Positions 1 to 4,899 of a DNA stretch of 5,540 nt are shown piece by piece (the stretch's first letter is position 1; every line of letters begins with the position of its first letter). Made by a program: the position numbers and the translations under genes. The DNA comes from Actinomycetota bacterium (GTDB taxonomy: Bacteria; Actinomycetota; UBA4738), in contig VAYG01000032.1 in NCBI GenBank assembly GCA_005885015.1, positions 17,294-22,833 of the forward strand, given 5' to 3'. A model generated the notes under the pieces. The model did no database searches and was not told the DNA's origin. It saw only the letters and a program-made list of their open reading frames with translations.

Positions 1-1154
1 GGGAGATCCTGGAATCCCTCGTCGACCGCCTCCGGGCCCGGTCGTGGGGCGAACAGCGTGGCGGGAGGCTCCTTCGTCGACAGCGACCGGACCGTGGCGT
101 CGAATACGGGCGCGTCCCCCGGCTCAGTCGGCAGTCCCATCTGCGAGCTCCACAGCGACCGTTCCGGTCCCGGAGTCGGGAAGACCTCGTACCGGAGGGG
201 GAACCACGTGTCCCGGTCCAGCCACAGCTCCACTCGGTCCTGCGGGAAGAACGGCCTCCACGAGCCGAGGAACTGGAGGTACTGGAACAGTGGAACCGCC
301 TCCTCGTAGGGAAGCTCGATGGCGACCGCGGCCCGTCCGGCGACCGTGTCCGGACCCACCACCGTCACGCGGTCCGCGGCTGCCAGGACCGTCGTCGGCA
401 CGATCACGTCGGTGGGCATCCCGGACCGGGCGTCGAAGGGGGGGCGCTCGACGATGGACCGCTTCACTGGGGCGACCGTCGGACACGCCGGCAGGGCCGC
501 GGATGGACATGGGTCCGGCCCCGAGGCCTCCCAGCTCCTCCCGTCGGTGACCAGGCGGAGGTCGTTGCGCGGCCAGGCCTCGGAGGGATACCGAGTGGTG
601 TCGCGAACCACTACGCTGAACGACTCGGGGGCCAGGAAGGCGACGTCCGCCACGAACGTACGGCGCGGAACGGCTCTGGCCCAATGGGATTCGGTGATGT
701 CGAACGTCGCCCGGTACCCGTCGAGCGTGGAGGCGGCCCGGGCGAGCCGGGACGGGATCTCGCCGGCCAGGGCGACGGTGTTGATACGTCCGCCGATCGG
801 GACCACCCCGCCGGTGGTCAGGAGCAGCCCAAGGATCACGCCCGCCGCGGCAGCCGCCACGATCCCGCGCTGGGCGACGATCCAGCGGAGCCGGGCCCGC
901 GTCCGCCCCGGCTGCGGACCCCATCCGAGGAGGCGGTCGGCCTCGACCTCGTCGACCTTGTCCATGATGGCCGGAACCATGTCCGGAACCGGGGGGGCCA
1001 CCTCGAACCGGGCCAGCTCGCGGATCCGCCAGGCCGCCTGTTCGAACCGGCCACACACCGGGCAGGTCCGGAGGTGCGCCTCGACGTCGGGAGAGGAGGT
1101 CGAGCGCTCGTCCATCGAGACGCTGAGGGCCAGCTGCGCGGCGTCACATCTCAC
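1..1154 (-). CDS. Membrane-anchored zinc-finger anti-sigma factor with extracytoplasmic sensor domain (partial, C-terminus beyond left edge)
   Basis: Likely holds the adjacent ECF sigma factor inactive at the membrane and releases it on an envelope signal. Translation from GTG at 1154 gives 384 codons without a stop to the window edge. Seen: C3 and an H27-x3-C31-x2-C34 motif (HLRTCPVC), the zinc-binding signature of zf-HC2/ZAS anti-sigma domains; a hydrophobic helix at about residues 98-118 (IVAAAAAGVILGLLL) after a basic stretch; then a large region expected outside the membrane. That region has alternating polar/hydrophobic strands (GYRATFDI, RVELWLDRDTWFPLRYEVF) resembling the LolA/RseB (MucB)-like fold; this last assignment is inference from pattern. 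GTG 1154 is preferred because GAGGAGG lies 6 bases upstream and because it retains C3; the next in-frame ATG (residue 14) would remove it. It overlaps the sigma gene by 11 bases, implying translational coupling. Two cysteines, C216 and C224, lie in the outer domain. Confidence 0.88.
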   Translation of the reverse strand, partial: MRCDAAQLALSVSMDERSTSSPDVEAHLRTCPVCGRFEQAAWRIRELARFEVAPPVPDMVPAIMDKVDEVEADRLLGWGPQPGRTRARLRWIVAQRGIVAAAAAGVILGLLLTTGGVVPIGGRINTVALAGEIPSRLARAASTLDGYRATFDITESHWARAVPRRTFVADVAFLAPESFSVVVRDTTRYPSEAWPRNDLRLVTDGRSWEASGPDPCPSAALPACPTVAPVKRSIVERPPFDARSGMPTDVIVPTTVLAAADRVTVVGPDTVAGRAAVAIELPYEEAVPLFQYLQFLGSWRPFFPQDRVELWLDRDTWFPLRYEVFPTPGPERSLWSSQMGLPTEPGDAPVFDATVRSLSTKEPPATLFAPRPGPEAVDEGFQDL

Positions 1155-1695
1155 CGGCCGCCTCCTCGTCCGAGAGCCACGCCATCAGGGCGGCCCTGGC
1201 CCGGTGCATCCGGCTCTTCACGGTGCCGATCCGAAGGCCGAGGATCACCGCGGTCTCCTCGTAGCTGTATCCGAGGACTTCGATCACGACGAACGGTTCG
1301 CGCAGCGACGCCGGGAGCCTGCGGATGGCGTCGTGGATGCGAGCCCGCTCCTCGGGTCCCGCCGAGCCCCAGTGATGCCCCTCCCCTTGCATGGTCGCTT
1401 CCGGTTGCTCGGCGACCGGGGTCTCCCGGCGGGTCTTCCGGTAGGCGTCGACCGCGCAGTTCCGGGCGATCCGGAGCAGCCAGCTGGTGAACTTCGCCTG
1501 GCCCTTGTAGGAGTGGAGGGCGCGATAGGCTCGGAGGAACGCTTCCTGGGTGACGTCCTCGGCTGCGGCCCGGTTGCGGGTGAGGTGGTAGGCGAACCTC
1601 CACACGTCCGCCTGGTACTCGCGGACCAGCGACTCGAAGGCCCGCAGGTCGCCGGCCCGCGCGCGCCGGATCGTCTCCGGTTCCGGCTCTCGCAC
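1144..1695 (-). CDS. ECF-family RNA polymerase sigma factor
   Basis: Group 4 sigma-70 factor that directs RNA polymerase to a stress regulon. The 183-residue length is typical for ECF factors. Region 2 spans about residues 20-90, with the core-binding/-10 recognition helix AEDVTQEAFLRAY (45-57) and SWLLRIARNCAVDAYRK (71-87). Region 4 spans about 119-174, with IRRLPASLREPFVV (124-137) and the helix-turn-helix YEETAVILGLRIGTVKSRMHR (145-165), which should contact a -35 element of the GAAC type. There is no region 3 and no long C-terminal extension, so this is a minimal ECF. The start is GTG at 1695, with GGAGG six bases upstream. It is first in a two-gene operon with the overlapping zinc-finger anti-sigma gene, the standard arrangement for regulation by sequestration. 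A candidate self-recognised promoter lies upstream (1768-1792). The ECF subgroup, and hence the signal, cannot be named from the sequence alone. Confidence 0.95.
   Translation of the reverse strand: MREPEPETIRRARAGDLRAFESLVREYQADVWRFAYHLTRNRAAAEDVTQEAFLRAYRALHSYKGQAKFTSWLLRIARNCAVDAYRKTRRETPVAEQPEATMQGEGHHWGSAGPEERARIHDAIRRLPASLREPFVVIEVLGYSYEETAVILGLRIGTVKSRMHRARAALMAWLSDEEAAGEM
1161..1167 (-). promoter_or_regulatory. Ribosome binding site of the anti-sigma gene
   Basis: GAGGAGG on the minus strand, six bases before GTG at 1154, inside the 3' end of the sigma gene. It decides the anti-sigma start and supports coupled translation of the pair. Confidence 0.75.
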
Positions 1696-1701
1696 GCCCC
1701 T

Positions 1702-1706
1702 CCTCC
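1702..1706 (-). promoter_or_regulatory. Ribosome binding site of the sigma factor gene
   Basis: GGAGG on the minus strand with a six-base spacer to GTG at 1695, within a purine-rich run. It supports the GTG start and shows that this operon has a leader, unlike the other genes of the window whose starts are visible. Confidence 0.75.
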
Positions 1707-1767
1707 CCGTCCCCCTCCGCCCGAGAGCAAGCGTAGCCCGGTGCTCGTTCGTCCATACGAGGTACAG

Positions 1768-1792
1768 GACGACCGAACCGAGCCCTCGGTTC
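1768..1792 (-). promoter_or_regulatory. Candidate ECF-type promoter for the sigma/anti-sigma operon
   Basis: On the minus strand GAACC (1792-1788) is followed after exactly 16 bases by CGTC (1771-1768). This is the usual form of ECF promoters (a GAAC-type -35, about 16 bases, a CGT-type -10). The predicted transcript would start near 1760 and carry a leader of about 65 bases before the ribosome binding site. ECF sigma factors commonly transcribe their own operon, so this fits autoregulation. The same pattern does not occur at equivalent spacing on the plus strand. Only nine specified bases are matched, so chance is possible. Confidence 0.4.
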
Positions 1793-1793
1793 G
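1774..1793. repeat. Perfect 9-bp inverted repeat between the divergent sigma and rpiA genes
   Basis: Arms CGAACCGAG and CTCGGTTCG separated by two bases (CC). It is the most symmetric element in the 140-base intergenic region and contains the GAACC of the candidate ECF promoter. It could be an operator for a dimeric regulator or an mRNA hairpin; a terminator is unlikely because no T-run follows on either strand and no gene ends here. Confidence 0.6.
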
Positions 1794-1822
1794 CGGCGCC
1801 CGGAACGGCGCAACCCCTCGGG

Positions 1823-1828
1823 TAGAGT
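1823..1828 (+). promoter_or_regulatory. -10 box of a probable leaderless rpiA promoter
   Basis: TAGAGT fits the TANNNT -10 pattern and ends seven bases before the ATG at 1836, so transcription would begin at or next to the start codon. No convincing Shine-Dalgarno sequence precedes the ATG, and no clear -35 hexamer is visible. The same arrangement occurs in front of pmt and rsmI. Confidence 0.5.
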
Positions 1829-1835
1829 CAGGCGG

Positions 1836-2455
1836 ATGGATCCTCGCGAAGACGAGAAGCGCGCCGCCGCCGAGGAGGCCGCCCGGCTGGTGGAGGACGG
1901 GTCGACCGTGGGACTCGGATCGGGAACCACAGTGGCCCACTTCCTGGCGGCGCTGGCTCGGCGGGACCTCCGGCTCACCTGTGTGGCGACGTCGGCGTGG
2001 ACGGAGGAAGCGGCACGCGTCTGGACATCGCCGTTGACGGCGCCGACCAGGTCGCCCCGGACCTGTGGTTGGTCAAGGGGGGCGGCGCCGCGCATACCAG
2101 GGAGAAGGTGGTGGCCGCGGCCGCCGATCGCTTCCTGGTCATCGTGTCCTCGAACAAGCTCGTCGATCGGATCGCTCCACCCGTGCCCCTCGAGGTGCTT
2201 CGCTTCGGCCTGGCGGCGACGCTTCGCCGGCTGTCCGAACTCGGTCCGGCGGAGGTCCGGGAAGGGGCCGCTCCGACCCCGGAAGGGAACGTGATCGTGG
2301 ATTTCCTGGGACCGGTGGCCGACCCGTCTGAGCTGGCGGAAGCCCTCGCCGCCGTCCCGGGCGTGGTCGAGCACGGGTTGTTCCCGCCCGCCCTGGTGTC
2401 CGAGGTGCTGGTGGGCCGGAACGGCAGCGTCGAACGGTTGGCGCGGCCCCGCTAG
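1836..2455 (+). pseudogene. rpiA: Ribose-5-phosphate isomerase A, disrupted by an internal frameshifting deletion
   Basis: RpiA interconverts ribose-5-phosphate and ribulose-5-phosphate in the cytosolic non-oxidative pentose phosphate pathway. The first frame, from ATG 1836, encodes the phosphate-binding loop VGLGSGTT (residues 25-32) and ATSAWTEEAAR (51-61), ending at 2018. Similarity then stops in this frame and resumes at 2021 in the +2 frame with LDIAVDGAD, KGGGAAHTREK, SSNKLVD and PGVVEHGLF, reading to TAG 2453-2455. The catalytic Asp pair of DGAD and the Lys of KGGG are in the second part. From my recall of E. coli RpiA (219 residues), about 13 codons should separate TEEAAR from LDIAVDGAD, but only two bases remain. 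Adding 61 + 144 + about 13 residues gives about 218, matching the family. So about 37 bases (3n+1) appear lost. The first frame would run on out of register to 2294. Both parts are otherwise intact, so the lesion is recent or an assembly error. A programmed frameshift is unlikely because sequence is missing. Confidence 0.85.
2452..2455. other. Shared CTAG: convergent stop codons of rpiA and pmt
   Basis: The palindrome CTAG supplies TAG to rpiA (2453-2455, plus) and TAG to pmt (2454-2452, minus), so the two reading frames overlap tail-to-tail by four bases. No hairpin with a T-run is apparent at the junction. Confidence 0.9.
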
Positions 2456-3939
2456 ATCCAGCTGGGGAACCAGATCCTCGCTTTCCACGCCGCATAGGAA
2501 AGCGCCCGTCCGGTGAGGACGGGGAGGAAGAACACGAACAGGCCGATGGAGGCGAGGAACAACAGCCCGGCGATCGGAGCCAGGGGCCGCCCCCTCTCGA
2601 CGCCGATGCGGAGCTGCGAGAGGTCCCGCAACGCGTACACACCGGCGAGCACCATGAACGGCGTCACCGGTGTCATATAGAAGAGGAAGTTCGTCCTGGC
2701 GGCCAGGAACCACGGGAACCACTGCGTGGAGATGGCCACGACGATGAGGCCCGCCCTCCAGTCCCGCTTGCGGATCCATGCCACCAGCGCGTAGGGGAGG
2801 GTGAAGACCGTCCCCCAGAAGATCAAGGGATTCCCGATCCCGATGATCTCGGCGGGCAGCGCGCAGTTCACGCCCTTCATCCGGACGCACTGGTAGTAGT
2901 AGGAGACCGGACGCTTCATGAGGATCCACGACCAGGCCGGGGAGGCATAGGGATGCTTGGCCCGAAGGTGGATCGAGTAGCTGGCCATGCTCTGCTGCAG
3001 CCGCCACCATCCTCCGATGTCGGTCCCGTGGTCGGCCCACCACCGTGCGTACGAAGCGACGTAGACAGCGATGGGGACGATGAGCAGGAAGACGAAGATC
3101 CCGAACCCCTCGTCGCGGACGGCTTCCCAGAGGGGGTGCGGGAGGCCCGCCTCCTTCCTCCGGGTGCGCTCCCACGCCACCGCGAGGATGATCGCTCCGG
3201 CCAGGGCGATGACGCCCGACCACTTCGTGGCCGCGGCGGCGCCGAAGGCCACCCCCGTGGCCAATCGCCACGGCCGGAAGATGGGGGCGGCGGGCCGGTC
3301 CGGAGGCAGGTGGAGCCCCTCGTCGGGCACCTCCGCCGGCCTCGGCGGCGTTCGTTTCTCCAGCCACCGCCGGTCCAGGACAAGGAACAGGAACCCGGCG
3401 ATCACGAACAGCGCCAGGAAGATGTCCAGCATCGAGATTCGTGACTGCACGAAGTTCAGGCTCTCCGTGGCCAGCAGGAGCCCGGCGGCACCGGCCCACA
3501 GCACGCTCCGGAACAGCGCGAGGGCCAGCAGCGAGATCAAGGCCACCGACAGCGTTCCGGCGACCGCGGAGGAGAAGCGCCATCCGAAGGGACGGTTGCC
3601 GAACGCGGCCTCGCTTCCGGCAATGATCCACCGGCCCAGCGGCGGGTGGACGGTCACCGTCTGCTCGCCCGGGTTTTCGAGCTTGCAGTCTTTGTAGGGG
3701 AAGCCCGCGTCGAAGCACCCGTCCTTCGCGTAGTACACCTCGTCGAATACATAGGCGTGCGGGGCCGACGGGTGGTAGAAGCGAAGGCCGCCGGCGATCG
3801 CGGTCACCGCGGCGATCACCACGAACGGCCGGGCGTACCACCGGCGGCGGGCGCGACGGCGCTCGACCCTGGACGGAACGATGGGCGCCTCCGGCGACGC
3901 CGGCGCGTCGGGGAGGGGTGGAAGAGAGCTCCGGGCCAT
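2452..3939 (-). CDS. pmt: Dolichyl-phosphate-mannose-type protein O-mannosyltransferase (GT39 family)
   Basis: Multi-spanning membrane enzyme that transfers mannose from polyprenyl-phosphate-mannose to Ser/Thr of proteins being exported through the membrane. Length 495 residues, normal for actinobacterial Pmt. Seen: Pro-rich then Arg-rich cytoplasmic N-terminus (to about 38); first membrane helix at about 38-52; outer-loop FDEVYYAKD with the acidic pair D66-E67 that is the catalytic/binding hallmark of PMTs; HPPLGRW (98-104); SRISMLDIFLALF (166-178); ATKWSG (237-242); RPVSYYYQ (343-350); GNPLIFWG (369-376); and several further hydrophobic helices to the C-terminus. Cysteine pairs C75/C85 and C351/C359 lie in or near predicted outer loops. 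The ATG at 3939 is chosen because family similarity begins just after it and a -10 box lies eight bases upstream; the frame stays open far upstream, but that part is antisense to rsmI. The gene is divergent from rsmI, as with M. tuberculosis Rv1002c/Rv1003. Confidence 0.93.
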   Translation of the reverse strand: MARSSLPPLPDAPASPEAPIVPSRVERRRARRRWYARPFVVIAAVTAIAGGLRFYHPSAPHAYVFDEVYYAKDGCFDAGFPYKDCKLENPGEQTVTVHPPLGRWIIAGSEAAFGNRPFGWRFSSAVAGTLSVALISLLALALFRSVLWAGAAGLLLATESLNFVQSRISMLDIFLALFVIAGFLFLVLDRRWLEKRTPPRPAEVPDEGLHLPPDRPAAPIFRPWRLATGVAFGAAAATKWSGVIALAGAIILAVAWERTRRKEAGLPHPLWEAVRDEGFGIFVFLLIVPIAVYVASYARWWADHGTDIGGWWRLQQSMASYSIHLRAKHPYASPAWSWILMKRPVSYYYQCVRMKGVNCALPAEIIGIGNPLIFWGTVFTLPYALVAWIRKRDWRAGLIVVAISTQWFPWFLAARTNFLFYMTPVTPFMVLAGVYALRDLSQLRIGVERGRPLAPIAGLLFLASIGLFVFFLPVLTGRALSYAAWKARIWFPSWI

Positions 3940-3947
3940 CGCTCCGC

Positions 3948-3953
3948 AGGATA
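3948..3953 (-). promoter_or_regulatory. -10 box of a probable leaderless pmt promoter
   Basis: TATCCT on the minus strand (TANNNT) lies eight bases before the pmt ATG, placing transcription initiation at or very near the start codon. GGAG at 3945-3942 is only two bases from the ATG, too close for a normal Shine-Dalgarno interaction. Confidence 0.5.
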
Positions 3954-3971
3954 GCGGGCCCGCCTCGGAAA

Positions 3972-3985
3972 ACGGGAGAGCCCGT
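3972..3985. repeat. Short inverted repeat in the pmt/rsmI divergent promoter region
   Basis: ACGGG and CCCGT separated by AGAG, midway between the two back-to-back -10 boxes and over the positions where both -35 elements would fall. A second perfect palindrome, GCGGGCCCGC, lies at 3954-3963. Either could be an operator half-site pair, but short GC palindromes are common in DNA of this composition. Confidence 0.35.
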
Positions 3986-3996
3986 GACGCGGTGGC

Positions 3997-4002
3997 GATA
4001 AT
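3997..4002 (+). promoter_or_regulatory. -10 box of a probable leaderless rsmI promoter
   Basis: GATAAT (five of six matches to TATAAT) ends six bases before the rsmI ATG at 4009. An in-frame TGA at 3985-3987 with no start codon in between leaves 4009 as the first possible start, and no Shine-Dalgarno sequence is present. This is the clearest of the three leaderless-type promoters. Confidence 0.6.
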
Positions 4003-4008
4003 CCATGC

Positions 4009-4899
4009 ATGGCCGATCGATCGGGGACGCTCTATCTGGTGGGGACACCCATCGGGAACCTCGAGGACATGGGCGACCGGGCTCGCCGTGTCCTGGGGAG
4101 CGTGGGGTTGGTCGCGGCCGAGGACACCCGCCGGACGGGGAAGCTCCTGGCGAGGTTCGGAATCGACGCCCGGATGATCTCCTTCTTCGAGGGGAACGAG
4201 CGCTCCCGGGTGCCCGAGCTGATGGAGGTGCTCCGCCGCGGCACGGACGTGGCCCTCGTGTCCGACGCGGGCATGCCCGGGCTGTCGGACCCTGGCTATC
4301 GGCTGGTGAACGCGTGCGTCGAGGAGGGCATCGGCGTCGACGTCGTCCCCGGACCGTCGGCGGCGGTGGCCGCGCTGGTCGTGTCGGGCCTCCCCACCGA
4401 CCGGTTCGTGTTCGAGGGGTTCCTCCCCCGGACGGGCAAGGACCGGGCACTCAGGCTGGAGGAGCTGGCCCGCGAGCGGCGGACCATCGTCCTCTTCGAG
4501 TCGCCGCGGCGGGTGGGGCGGACGCTTACCGACCTGCTCGAGGCGCTTGGCGACCGCAGGGCGGCGGTGGCCAGAGAGCTCACGAAGCTGCACCAGGAAG
4601 TGATCCGTGGGACGCTCTCGTCGGTCCTGGGCGAGGTGGAGGGGCGAGAGCTGAAGGGGGAGATCGTGATCGTGGTGGAGGGCCGCGCGGACCCGCCACG
4701 GAGCGGCGACCTCGCGGAGGCGGTTCGACTGGCCGCATCCTTCGTGGAGTTCGGGGCGCGGAAGCGCGAGGCGTCGCGCCGCGCAGCGCAGGCAACCGGG
4801 GTGGCCGCGGGAGCGATCTACGACGCGCTGAGCCGCTACGGGGCCGACGCCGGCTCGATCATCTCCTCGGGAGGACGGCGAGCCGACAGCTCGGAATAG
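4009..4899 (+). CDS. rsmI: 16S rRNA (cytidine(1402)-2'-O)-methyltransferase
   Basis: Methylates the ribose of C1402 in 16S rRNA, in the ribosomal P-site decoding region, using S-adenosylmethionine. Length 296 residues, slightly above the usual 280-290. The tetrapyrrole-methylase fold is evident: LYLVGTPIGNLED (8-20), AAEDTRRTGKLL (36-47), VSDAGMPGLSDPG (84-96), VVPGPSAAVAAL (112-123), SGLPTDRFVFEGFLPR (126-141), LFESPRR (162-168) and RELTKLHQEVIRGTL (189-203), the diagnostic RsmI series. A C-terminal helical module (about 245-275, FVEFGARKREASRRAAQATG) corresponds to the small HTH-like domain of the family. The ATG at 4009 is the first possible start after an in-frame TGA at 3985. The last 20 residues, rich in Gly/Ser/Arg and beyond the conserved core, are encoded where the gene overlaps the converging transporter gene. 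It is divergent from pmt across a 69-base gap. Confidence 0.96.
   Translation: MADRSGTLYLVGTPIGNLEDMGDRARRVLGSVGLVAAEDTRRTGKLLARFGIDARMISFFEGNERSRVPELMEVLRRGTDVALVSDAGMPGLSDPGYRLVNACVEEGIGVDVVPGPSAAVAALVVSGLPTDRFVFEGFLPRTGKDRALRLEELARERRTIVLFESPRRVGRTLTDLLEALGDRRAAVARELTKLHQEVIRGTLSSVLGEVEGRELKGEIVIVVEGRADPPRSGDLAEAVRLAASFVEFGARKREASRRAAQATGVAAGAIYDALSRYGADAGSIISSGGRRADSSE
4836..4899. other. 64-base tail-to-tail coding overlap of rsmI and the EamA transporter gene
   Basis: Both strands are coding here: the plus strand for the last 20 residues and stop of rsmI, the minus strand for the polar tail of the transporter. Neither stretch belongs to a conserved core, which suggests that one or both genes have extended into the other. 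Confidence 0.85.

Noticed and set aside
1802..1830. GGAAC at 1802-1806 as the -35 element of an ECF promoter for rpiA.
   Set aside because: The nearest GTC-like -10 element is about 20 bases downstream, outside the normal 16-18 spacing, and TAGAGT gives a better -10 match.
2010..2025. Programmed ribosomal frameshifting in rpiA.
   Set aside because: There is no slippery heptamer or stimulatory structure that I can see, and about 13 codons of conserved length are absent, which a frameshift alone would not restore.
124..2037. Long plus- and minus-strand open frames over the anti-sigma and sigma genes, including 319-2037 (plus) and 124-1056 (minus).
   Set aside because: The zinc-finger anti-sigma frame and the ECF sigma frame account for the region with clear motifs; the others have composition typical of out-of-phase GC-rich sequence.
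1997..2455. The second part of rpiA as an independent gene starting at GTG 1997.
   Set aside because: It begins in the middle of the RpiA fold, lacks the phosphate-binding loop, and its first codons overlap the TEEAAR coding sequence of the first part. It is better explained as the distal half of a frameshifted gene.
1151..4450. A minus-strand open frame of 1099 codons spanning sigma, rpiA, pmt and rsmI.
   Set aside because: It is out of frame with the recognisable sigma and pmt proteins, antisense to rpiA and rsmI, and shows only Arg/Pro/Gly-rich composition without domains.
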